Positions 8,758-15,459 of a stretch of DNA of 64,000 nt are shown piece by piece; positions within the stretch are counted from its first letter, which is position 1, and each line of letters begins with the position of its first letter. The translations under genes were made by a program, and so were the position numbers. The stretch comes from Lachnospiraceae bacterium. GTDB lineage: Bacteria; Bacillota; Clostridia; Lachnospirales; Lachnospiraceae. Below the pieces are notes generated by a model that did not search any database, was not told the origin of the DNA, and saw nothing but the letters and a program-made list of their open reading frames with translations. Where the stretch lies: contig JAFWLM010000140.1 of NCBI GenBank assembly GCA_017511045.1, forward strand, positions 19,943 through 83,942, read 5' to 3'.

Positions 8758-9733
8758 CGAGAAAAAAACACTGGTTAAGGTCGAGCACCTGAAAGAGTAT
8801 TTCAATATTAATGTCGGAATGTTTAAGTCCAGACCTTTGAAGGCCGTTGACGATGTTTCTTTCGAGATCAAGAAAGGTGAGACATTAGGTCTTGTAGGTG
8901 AGTCTGGATGCGGAAAGACAACAGTTGGAAGAACCATTCTTCAACTGTATAAGCCGACAGACGGAAAAGTTATTTACGACGGACAGGAGATCAAGAGCAA
9001 AGCATCTCTGAAAGAGTTCCGTAAAAAAGCAACGATGGTGTTCCAGGATCCGTATTCATCCCTGAATCCGCGTATGACGGTTGCAGATATTATCGCAGAG
9101 CCGCTGGATATCCATAAGCTTTACAAGAATAAAGAAGAAAGAAAAGAACGTGTCCTTGAACTGATGGGATATGTCGGACTGAACTCCGAGCACGCTGCTC
9201 GTTACGCACATGAGTTTTCTGGTGGTCAGAGACAGCGTATCGGTATTGCAAGAAGCTTAGCTGTTAATCCTGAATTTATCGTCTGTGATGAGCCGGTATC
9301 TGCTCTTGACGTTTCCATTCAGGCACAGGTCATCAACATGTTTGATGAGCTGCAGGATAAACTGGGGCTGACCTATCTTTTTATTGCACATGACCTTTTA
9401 GTTGTACGTCATATTTCTGATCGTATCGCGGTTATGTACCTTGGAAGAATGGTCGAGATGGGTGATGCAGACGAGATCTACAACCATCCGCTTCATCCAT
9501 ACAGCCAGTCACTGCTTTCTGCTGTTCCGGTACCTGATCCTAAGGTTGCTCGTGCAAACAAGAGAATCGTCCTTGAAGGCGATATTCCGAGTCCTCTGAA
9601 TGCTCCGAGCGGATGCCCGTTCCGTACGCGTTGCCGTTATGCAACAGAGGCTTGTGCGGAGAGCATGCCGGAATTTAAGGATGTCGGCGGCGGACACTTT
9701 GTTGCCTGCCATAGGGTCAACGAAATCAACTGA
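8750..9733 (+). CDS. oppF: Oligopeptide ABC transporter ATP-binding protein, OppF type (cysteine-bearing)
   Basis: Second ATPase subunit, 327 residues. Walker A GESGCGKTTVG, signature FSGGQRQRIGIAR, Walker B VCDEPVSALDVSIQ, switch histidine IAHDLLVV. The C-terminal oligopeptide domain ends with LNAPSGCPFRTRCRYA, then TEAC and VACHRV, the canonical cysteine set. The ribosome site GGGAGGTG lies in the end of oppD, and the start overlaps oppD by 8 bp, so translation is probably coupled. No terminator separates it from the binding-protein gene, but that gene has its own promoter. Confidence 0.95.
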   Translation: MADEKKTLVKVEHLKEYFNINVGMFKSRPLKAVDDVSFEIKKGETLGLVGESGCGKTTVGRTILQLYKPTDGKVIYDGQEIKSKASLKEFRKKATMVFQDPYSSLNPRMTVADIIAEPLDIHKLYKNKEERKERVLELMGYVGLNSEHAARYAHEFSGGQRQRIGIARSLAVNPEFIVCDEPVSALDVSIQAQVINMFDELQDKLGLTYLFIAHDLLVVRHISDRIAVMYLGRMVEMGDADEIYNHPLHPYSQSLLSAVPVPDPKVARANKRIVLEGDIPSPLNAPSGCPFRTRCRYATEACAESMPEFKDVGGGHFVACHRVNEIN

Positions 9734-9754
9734 TTTTTTGGACATAATTCCATG

Positions 9755-9782
9755 TTGATTTTCCCTATAGTTGAGGTACAAT
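9755..9782 (+). promoter_or_regulatory. Promoter of the second oppA
   Basis: TTGATT (9755-9760), 16-bp spacer, TACAAT (9777-9782). It lies in the 119-bp gap after oppF and would give extra transcription of the binding-protein gene alone, in keeping with the excess of binding protein usual for such importers. Confidence 0.65.
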
Positions 9783-9852
9783 AAATAAGCTTTCTATTTG
9801 TTCATAGAACAAAAGAAAATAAATTGTAACTATTAAAGAAAAGGAGACGAAA

Positions 9853-11673
9853 ATGAAAAAGACACTTGCAATCATTTTAGCCGCAATCATGGTCTTAGGA
9901 CTCGTAGCTTGCGGTTCCTCAGGTGGCAACACACCTGCAGGAAGTGGTTCAGCAGCAGGCGGATCCAGCGACAGTCTCGCTGTCTGCATCGCATCTGAAC
10001 CGCAGACATTGGATCCGGCCCTCAACTCTGCAGTTGACGGTGCTACGATGCTTGTACATCTGTTCTCCGGTCTTGCTAAATGGAGCAAGAACGGCGATGC
10101 ATATGAGATCGTTCCGGATATGGCAGAAGAACTGGTTGAGCCTGTAGACAATGGCGACGGAACATTTACTTATACATATAAGCTCCGTGACGCTAAATGG
10201 TCTGATGGTGAGCCGGTAAAAGCTGCTGACTTCGAGTTTGCATGGAAACGTGCAACATCTGAAGAGATGGCTGCTGACTATTTCTATATGTTCTCTTACA
10301 TCCTTAATGCACCGGATGATGAGGGTAACAATATGCCTGCAACAGCAGCAGAAAGCCAGATGGCTGTAAAAGCAGTTGATGACAAGACATTAGAAGTTAC
10401 TACAACAGGTAACTATCCGTTCTGGAATGAGCTTCTTGCATTCCCGACATACTTCCCGGTAAGAGAAGATGTTGTTGATGCAGATGGTGCTTGGGCAACT
10501 GATCCTGCAACTTATGTATCAAACGGTATGTACACTCTTGACAGCTGGGAGCACAACTCTGTTATCACTCTGAAGAAGAATGAGAACCATCCGGATGCAG
10601 CAGAAGTTACAATGCCGGAGATCAAATTCTACCTGAGCGATGATGCAAACAACATGCTCTCCAACTTCAAGAATGGTGACTGGCTGCTGGTTGACGACGT
10701 TCCGACAAACGAGATCGCAACTCTGAAAGAGCAGTATCCGACAGAGTTCCATATCGATGGACAGATCGGTACTTACTATGTAAGCTGGAATGTTAACCAG
10801 GATATCTCCCCGGTTGGCGGCGCAGCTTTAACAGAAGAGCAGAAGGCAGAAGTCCGTCAGGCTATCGGACTTCTCTTTGACCGTAACTATATCGTTAACG
10901 ACGTAGCTCAGGGCGGACAGGTTCCTGCATCCTCCTTCGTAGCTATGGGTATCACAGAGCCGGATGGCGCTGAATTCTATGAGAACGCAGGCCACAATGA
11001 TGGATATCCGGGATACTACAAAGTTGATGAAGCAAGCATCCAGGAGAACTATGACAAAGCTCTTGAAGTTCTTGGAAAATACTACACAGTTGCTGACGGA
11101 AAAGTTACAAACTTCCCGACACTGACATACCTCTACAACACATCTGAAGGCCATAAGGCAATTGCAGAGTATCTGCAGTCTGCACTGGCTGGTGTTGGTA
11201 TCACAATGAACCTTGAGAACCAGGAGTGGGCAACCTTCCTTGAGACTCGTAAGAATGGTGACTATTCTATCGCTCGTAACGGTTGGGTAGCTGACTACAA
11301 TGATGCTATTTCCTTCCTTGATATGTGGACAACCAGCTCCGGTAACAACGACGTTCAGTTTGGTCGTGATGCACACGGAACACAGGCAGTTTACAGCATG
11401 GATCTTTCCGGCATTGAAGGCTATGCAGACAAGAGCGTAACCAACGGAACATGGGGCGAGACATATGATCAGCTTATTAGCTGGATCAAGTCTGAGCAGA
11501 ACCTTGAGGTTCGTAATCAGTTAATGCACGTAGCAGAAGACCTGATCATGGATACAGGCGCTATTTGCCCGCTGTACTTCTACACTGACCTGTACATGCT
11601 GAGTGACAAGGTTGATGGATTCTTCTCCATTCCTCTTGGATACAAATACTTCATGTACACAACAATCAAATAA
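9853..11673 (+). CDS. oppA: Oligopeptide-binding lipoprotein (second system)
   Basis: Complete family-5 solute-binding protein of 606 residues, anchored outside the membrane as a lipoprotein. The signal peptide MKKTLAIILAAIMVLGLVAC has a lipobox LVAC, with the modified cysteine at residue 20, followed by a Gly/Ser-rich linker. The mature part opens with IASEPQTLDPALNSAVDG, the family signature for peptide binding proteins, and contains WSDGEPVKAADFEFAWKRA. It closes the B-C-D-F-A operon, is preceded by AAAGGAGAC 7 bp before the ATG, and is followed by a strong terminator. Peptide preference is not readable from sequence. Confidence 0.96.
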   Translation: MKKTLAIILAAIMVLGLVACGSSGGNTPAGSGSAAGGSSDSLAVCIASEPQTLDPALNSAVDGATMLVHLFSGLAKWSKNGDAYEIVPDMAEELVEPVDNGDGTFTYTYKLRDAKWSDGEPVKAADFEFAWKRATSEEMAADYFYMFSYILNAPDDEGNNMPATAAESQMAVKAVDDKTLEVTTTGNYPFWNELLAFPTYFPVREDVVDADGAWATDPATYVSNGMYTLDSWEHNSVITLKKNENHPDAAEVTMPEIKFYLSDDANNMLSNFKNGDWLLVDDVPTNEIATLKEQYPTEFHIDGQIGTYYVSWNVNQDISPVGGAALTEEQKAEVRQAIGLLFDRNYIVNDVAQGGQVPASSFVAMGITEPDGAEFYENAGHNDGYPGYYKVDEASIQENYDKALEVLGKYYTVADGKVTNFPTLTYLYNTSEGHKAIAEYLQSALAGVGITMNLENQEWATFLETRKNGDYSIARNGWVADYNDAISFLDMWTTSSGNNDVQFGRDAHGTQAVYSMDLSGIEGYADKSVTNGTWGETYDQLISWIKSEQNLEVRNQLMHVAEDLIMDTGAICPLYFYTDLYMLSDKVDGFFSIPLGYKYFMYTTIK

Positions 11674-11706
11674 TCAGATCTGAAGCAATTCATTTCATAG
11701 ATTATC

Positions 11707-11738
11707 AAAGAGCTGTCGCTTATGCGGCAGCTCTTTTC
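11707..11738 (+). terminator. Rho-independent terminator after the second opp operon
   Basis: A 13-bp stem (11707-11719 with 11724-11736, one G-U pair) with a TTAT loop, ending in four T then C. Confidence 0.88.
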
Positions 11739-11743
11739 ACAGG

Positions 11744-11772
11744 TCGAAAAAAATATGAGCATATGTTAAAAT
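11744..11772 (+). promoter_or_regulatory. Promoter of tcdA
   Basis: TCGAAA (11744-11749), 17-bp spacer, TAAAAT (11767-11772), with an extended -10 (TG two bases upstream: TGTTAAAAT). Confidence 0.6.
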
Positions 11773-11805
11773 ACGATGCAGTGAAAAGAAATGAATGGAG
11801 AGTCG

Positions 11806-12582
11806 ATGAAAGAACAGTTTCAAAGAACCGAAATGCTGATAGGAAAAGAAGCACTGGAGAAGCTCTTTCAGGCACACGTCGCGGTCTTCGGTGTCGGTGG
11901 AGTCGGCGGATATGTTGTTGAAGCACTCGCCCGGGCAGGGGTTGGAGCACTTGATCTGATCGATCATGACACCGTCAGCGAAAGCAATCTGAATCGTCAG
12001 ATCCTGGCTACACATGATACGATCGGACGGCTCAAGGTTGATGTTGCAAAAGAGCGGATCCTGTCGATCAATCCGGACTGTAAAGTAAGCACGATGCCGG
12101 TCTTTGTTCTGACTGCAGACGCCAAGGAAAAGGCTGCAGCGGAAGCTTTGGATCCGGCAAATGATAAGCTCGACTTCAGGTCGATTGATTCCTTCGACTT
12201 CTCCTGTTATGACTATGTTGTGGATGCCATTGATACCGTCACCGGAAAACTTGCAATTATAGAAAAAGCAAAGAGGGAAGAGGTGAATGTCATCTCCTGC
12301 ATGGGGACCGGAAATAAAATGAATCCATCCGCATTCCGCGTAGCAGATATTTATCAGACTACGGTCTGTCCTTTGGCGAAGGTTATGCGGAAAGAATTAA
12401 GGAAGCGCGGGATCGAAAGCCTGAAGGTGGTGTATTCCACAGAAGAACCCATAAAACCGGTAAAACAGGAGGAACAGAATGAGAAAGTACGTCAGAAGGA
12501 TGTTCCCGGATCCAATAGTTTTACACCGGCAGCTGCAGGGCTTGTGATCGCGTCAGAAGTTGTAAAAGACCTGATAGCTTGA
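11806..12582 (+). CDS. tcdA: tRNA threonylcarbamoyladenosine dehydratase (ThiF/MoeB/E1 superfamily)
   Basis: A 258-residue E1-like ATPase of the TcdA/YgdL group, which cyclises the t6A base at position 37 of ANN-decoding tRNAs to ct6A. The start contains QRTEMLIGKEALEKL, then the nucleotide-binding VAVFGVGGVGGYVVEALARAG-type Rossmann loop (about residues 25-45), DLIDHDTVSESNLNRQ with the catalytic arginine/asparagine pair, and CPLAKVMRKELRKRGI. No rhodanese or C-terminal zinc domain is seen, as expected for this group. An ATG at 11791 is also in frame, but GGAG at 11797-11800 lies 5 bp before the ATG at 11806, so the shorter form is chosen. Other ThiF-family roles cannot be wholly excluded. 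Confidence 0.88.
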   Translation: MKEQFQRTEMLIGKEALEKLFQAHVAVFGVGGVGGYVVEALARAGVGALDLIDHDTVSESNLNRQILATHDTIGRLKVDVAKERILSINPDCKVSTMPVFVLTADAKEKAAAEALDPANDKLDFRSIDSFDFSCYDYVVDAIDTVTGKLAIIEKAKREEVNVISCMGTGNKMNPSAFRVADIYQTTVCPLAKVMRKELRKRGIESLKVVYSTEEPIKPVKQEEQNEKVRQKDVPGSNSFTPAAAGLVIASEVVKDLIA

Positions 12583-12588
12583 TATAAT
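12560..12588 (+). promoter_or_regulatory. Promoter of the CLC gene, placed for a leaderless mRNA
   Basis: TTGTAA (12560-12565), 17-bp spacer, TATAAT (12583-12588), partly inside the end of tcdA. The start codon ATG is at 12598, so transcription starting 6-9 bases after the -10 box would begin within a few bases of it. Confidence 0.75.
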
Positions 12589-12597
12589 TGCGAGACT

Positions 12598-13929
12598 ATG
12601 AACCAGACAGAAGAGCAGAAAAAAAAGAATAGAGAACCGTACTTCGGCGTAACGGAGGCGGATCAGGAACATGAATTCAGCAAAGAGAAGATGAGGGCGG
12701 TTGGATTTGATATCTACGCGTTCTTCCGGAATCTTGTCTTTGCTGTATTTTTGGGCCTTGTGATCGGAGCGTATGCGACGGGGTTTGCGCTGCTGATCAA
12801 CTGGATCACAGGCTTCCGTACAGCACACAGCTGGCTGATCCTGCTTCTTCCGGCCGGAGGTCTTGCGATCGTCGGATTCTATCATCTCTTAGGGGCCTAT
12901 TCTCCGAAGGGAACCAACCGTGTTCTGGAATCGATTTCCTCAGATGAAGTACTGCCGCTAAAAATGACTCCGCTGATCACTGTCGGTACCGCAATCACCC
13001 ATTTCTTTGGCGGCTCTGCCGGAAGAGAAGGGGCAGCGCTTCAGATCGGCGGCAGTCTTGGAATGTGGTTCGGCACTGCGATCAGACTTGGCAAAAGGGA
13101 GATCACGATCATGACGCTTTGCGGCATGAGTGCTGCGTTTTCCGCAATGTTCGGGACTCCGTTCACGGCAGCCATCTTTGCGATGGAGGTCGTTAGCATC
13201 GGCATCCTTCATTATTCTGCGTTTGTCCCCTGTGTCGTTTCTGCTTTAACCGCAGGCCTTGTTGCTAAATGGATCGGTTATATTCCGGAAGCATATCCGA
13301 CAGTCTCCTTTCCGTCTTTCGGCTGGCTGAATGGTCTTCAGAGTGTGGGCCTTGGAATCGCCTGCGCGCTGGTTAGTATTGCATTCTGTATGATCCTTCA
13401 CAGAGTGGAGCATGCCTATCAGAAGTTTATTCCGAACTCTTATTTACGGGCAGTGACAGGCGGTCTTCTCGTTGTCCTGATCACGGTTTGTATCGGTACC
13501 GCAGATTATAATGGTGCGGGTGTTTCCGTCATTATGAACGCTGTCAGCGGAAATGCTGTCTGGTATGCATTTCTTTTGAAGATGATCATGACTGCGCTGA
13601 CTTTGGGCGCATGTTATAAAGGCGGCGAGATCATTCCGACGATCTTTGTCGGAGCAACGTTTGGCTGTGTGTTTGGCGGATTGATCGGATTAGATCCGAC
13701 CGTTGGAGCGGCACTCGGTGTCTGCGGTGTATTCTGCGGAGTGACGAACTGTCCGATCGCATCGATCTGCTTATGTCTGGAACTCTTTGGGCTTAAGGGT
13801 CTTCCTCTGTATCTGATCGTAGCAGCGGTCAGTTACCGGCTCTCCGGATATTACGGGATCTACACCGGACAGAAGATCATGTACTCGAAATCCCGCCCGC
13901 TGTTTATCAACCGCACGACCTGGAAGTAA
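12598..13929 (+). CDS. CLC-family anion channel/antiporter, with CLC-F-like motifs
   Basis: An integral membrane protein of 443 residues with about ten to twelve hydrophobic segments. The gating-glutamate motif is GREGAALQIGGSLG (about residue 142), followed by FGTPFTAAIFAMEV and a late GGEIIPTIFVGATFG that stands for the GGxFxP filter element. The first filter motif, GSGIP in chloride-type CLCs, is here KGTNRVLES. The GREGxxxQ and Asn-bearing first loop recall, from memory, the fluoride/proton antiporter branch (CLC-F). So the call is CLC-family with fluoride as a possible ion. There is no Shine-Dalgarno before the ATG at 12598; an internal ATG at 12691 is possible but also weak. Confidence 0.88.
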   Translation: MNQTEEQKKKNREPYFGVTEADQEHEFSKEKMRAVGFDIYAFFRNLVFAVFLGLVIGAYATGFALLINWITGFRTAHSWLILLLPAGGLAIVGFYHLLGAYSPKGTNRVLESISSDEVLPLKMTPLITVGTAITHFFGGSAGREGAALQIGGSLGMWFGTAIRLGKREITIMTLCGMSAAFSAMFGTPFTAAIFAMEVVSIGILHYSAFVPCVVSALTAGLVAKWIGYIPEAYPTVSFPSFGWLNGLQSVGLGIACALVSIAFCMILHRVEHAYQKFIPNSYLRAVTGGLLVVLITVCIGTADYNGAGVSVIMNAVSGNAVWYAFLLKMIMTALTLGACYKGGEIIPTIFVGATFGCVFGGLIGLDPTVGAALGVCGVFCGVTNCPIASICLCLELFGLKGLPLYLIVAAVSYRLSGYYGIYTGQKIMYSKSRPLFINRTTWK

Positions 13930-13960
13930 GCATAAAAACAGAAACTCCTTTTTGTTTTCC

Positions 13961-14006
13961 TGATTCTCAACGCCACGGTCAATAAATGCATTGTCGTTGA
14001 GAATCA
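13961..14006. repeat. 40-bp inverted-repeat element, copy 1 of 4
   Basis: Core arms TTCTCAACG (13964-13972) and CGTTGAGAA (13995-14003) flank a 22-bp interior. In this copy the arms extend to 12 bp each (13961-13972 with 13995-14006). Outside, a T-rich stretch ending CTG at about 13961 partly complements CAGGAGAAAAAG near 14017-14028, suggesting a larger imperfect hairpin. Confidence 0.9.
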
Positions 14007-14066
14007 TTCAATGAGGCAGGAGAAAAAGACTGTTTCATAGTAGTAAAAATCATATTTTCAAGGTAA

Positions 14067-14106
14067 TTCTCAACGGCGATCTAAATGCTGGTTAATCCGT
14101 TGAGAA
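14067..14106. repeat. 40-bp inverted-repeat element, copy 2 of 4
   Basis: Arms TTCTCAACG (14067-14075) and CGTTGAGAA (14098-14106) with a 22-bp interior that differs from copy 1; the first interior pair also matches, making 10-bp arms. It begins exactly 103 bp after copy 1. Confidence 0.9.
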
Positions 14107-14119
14107 ATGTTAGGACTTT

Positions 14120-14159
14120 TTCTCAACGACAATAGGCTTCGCAGACTTGCCGTTGAGAA
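14120..14159. repeat. 40-bp inverted-repeat element, copy 3 of 4
   Basis: Arms TTCTCAACG (14120-14128) and CGTTGAGAA (14151-14159) with a 22-bp interior. It begins 53 bp after copy 2, leaving 13 bp between them. Its interior shares AGGCTT.GC.G with copy 4 at the same offset. Confidence 0.9.
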
Positions 14160-14212
14160 TAGAGGATACCTGGTCGTATTTTGACACTTTTTTAGGATGA
14201 TTTAGAGGTTGG

Positions 14213-14275
14213 AAAGAACTATTTCTCAACGCTTCGAGGCTTTGCGGGGCTGGCGTTGAGAAAGGGCAGTTCTTT
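14213..14275. repeat. 40-bp inverted-repeat element, copy 4 of 4, nested in a larger hairpin (possible bidirectional terminator)
   Basis: Core arms at 14223-14231 and 14254-14262 with a 22-bp interior, starting 103 bp after copy 3. Outer arms AAAGAACT (14213-14220) and AGTTCTTT (14268-14275) extend the stem, and the right side runs into TTTTT. Transcripts from either convergent neighbour could end here. Confidence 0.85.
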
Positions 14276-14279
14276 TTCT

Positions 14280-14987
14280 CTAACCAAACAGTTCCTGATT
14301 CAGATAATCCAGAAAGGTATTACTTTCACGGTCTGTATCAACCTGTGTTTTCAGAACATTCATTTTCTGATCCAGTTCCGCGCTGAGATCTGCACATTTC
14401 TTTAATTCATCCCGCATCTCCTGCGTGAAGTTGAATTTCTTCTTATAGTTCAGCTGATGTTCCAGACTGGCCCAGGAATCCATAGCAATCGTACGGAGCT
14501 GAACTTCCACTGTCATTTTTCGAGTCTCCTTTTCAAAAAAGACCGGAACCGAGATGATCATGTGGAGACTGCGATAACCGTTTTCTTTTGGATTTTTGAT
14601 ATAGTCTTTGATCTGAAGAATCTCAACATCATCCTGACGCTCCAGTGCCTGTGCCAGAGCATAGACATCATCCTTAAAGGAGCAGATGACCCGGATACCG
14701 GCTATATCGTGGATATTTGCTTCAATGCTTTCCGGGGTCATAGGAAGTCCCTTTTTCCGGAGCTTTTTCATAATTCCGGAAAGGCTCTTGAGTCTTGACT
14801 GAATACTATTGATCGGCTGACGGTCAAATTTGAGGGATGTCTCTTCATTCAGCACATTCAGCTTTGTTTCCACTTCCATGATCGCGCATTTATAAAACGT
14901 CATAAGCTTTGCGAAATCATAAGTTGATTCCAGAAATCCTTCGACCTCCGGATTGGAGATCAGAGTTTTCAGCATGGTCTCTTCCAT
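14280..14987 (-). CDS. Small alarmone synthetase, (p)ppGpp synthesis only (RelA/SpoT synthetase domain)
   Basis: A 235-residue GTP pyrophosphokinase that transfers pyrophosphate from ATP to GDP/GTP to make the stringent-response alarmones. It is one synthetase domain without the hydrolase, TGS or ACT domains of long RSH proteins, like Firmicutes RelQ/RelP, though slightly longer than RelQ. Visible motifs are INSIQSRLKSLSGIMKKL (ATP site), IHDIAGIRVICSF (catalytic Asp), KDYIKNPKENGYRSLH (the G-loop region) and VEVQLRTIAMDSWASLEHQL with the catalytic Glu. A helical C-terminal extension follows. It converges on the CLC gene, with the repeat array between; AAAAGGAA lies about 14 bases upstream of the ATG. 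Confidence 0.92.
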   Translation of the reverse strand: MEETMLKTLISNPEVEGFLESTYDFAKLMTFYKCAIMEVETKLNVLNEETSLKFDRQPINSIQSRLKSLSGIMKKLRKKGLPMTPESIEANIHDIAGIRVICSFKDDVYALAQALERQDDVEILQIKDYIKNPKENGYRSLHMIISVPVFFEKETRKMTVEVQLRTIAMDSWASLEHQLNYKKKFNFTQEMRDELKKCADLSAELDQKMNVLKTQVDTDRESNTFLDYLNQELFG

Positions 14988-15116
14988 TTTAGTGATTTTG
15001 TATTCCTTTTTATCGTGATCCTTTTTTGATTCTGATGTTAATTAATGATGTTTAATATTCTGTAAGCATAAAGATAATACTTGATGAAATTGTGAAAAGA
15101 GAAGAAAAAAAGATAG

Positions 15117-15145
15117 TTGCATCTGTTTTTATGCAGTGATATAGT
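15117..15145 (+). promoter_or_regulatory. Promoter of the riboflavin operon
   Basis: TTGCAT (15117-15122), 17-bp spacer, TATAGT (15140-15145). Transcription would start near 15152, about 25 bases before the FMN riboswitch. Confidence 0.75.
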
Positions 15146-15174
15146 AGAGAAAATTAATATAGAAATTACAAATA

Positions 15175-15290
15175 GCTTCAGGGTTGGGTGAAATTCCCTA
15201 CCGGCGGTACAGCCCGCGAACATCCTGCTGTTGCAGGATGCCGATTCGGTGAGATTCCGAAGCCGACAGTAAAGTCTGGATGGGAGAAGC
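15175..15290 (+). ncRNA. FMN riboswitch (RFN element)
   Basis: All conserved RFN blocks are in order: CTTCAGGGTTGGGTGAAATT, CCCTACCGGCGGT, AGCCCGCGA, a variable stem with CATCCTGC/GCAGGATG, GATTCGGTGAGATTCCGAAG, CCGACAGT and AGTCTGGATGGGAGAAG. The RNA binds FMN and then favours the downstream terminator, so the riboflavin genes are repressed when flavin is plentiful. Confidence 0.98.
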
Positions 15291-15330
15291 GGATGTTTAT
15301 TAAATGATGTGCAAGATTGTTTTTGGTCCG

Positions 15331-15360
15331 GACCTCTGAAGTAATTCAGAGGTCTTTTCT
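15331..15360 (+). terminator. FMN-controlled attenuator of the rib operon
   Basis: A perfect 10-bp stem (15331-15340 with 15345-15354), GTAA loop, then TTTTCTT. It lies 40 bp after the riboswitch and before ribD, the normal place for the expression platform. It is the regulated off-switch rather than an operon end. Confidence 0.9.
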
Positions 15361-15459
15361 TATATACAGAAGATGCACAGTGAGCTGAGCGAAGTGAGGA
15401 TTCATGAAACAAGGCGACGCTTGGCAAAATCAAAAATAAGCATACTGAAAGAGAAAATA

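Noticed and set aside
12583-12600. Fluoride (crcB) riboswitch before the CLC gene
   Set aside because: Only 15 bp separate tcdA from the start codon and no riboswitch consensus is present.
13930-14279. The repeat array as a CRISPR array
   Set aside because: The repeated parts are 9-bp inverted arms, not direct repeats of 25-37 bp, the distances between elements are unequal (63, 13, 63 bp), and no cas gene is near.
13930-14279. The repeat array as integron attC sites
   Set aside because: CTCAACG/CGTTGAG recalls the RYYYAAC/GTTRRRY core sites, but the end bases do not fit, 40 bp is shorter than attC, and there are no cassettes or integrase.
15373-15459. N-terminal extension of RibD from ATG 15373
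   Set aside because: The 29 extra residues do not resemble the deaminase family, and there is no convincing ribosome site; the segment looks like spacer after the attenuator.
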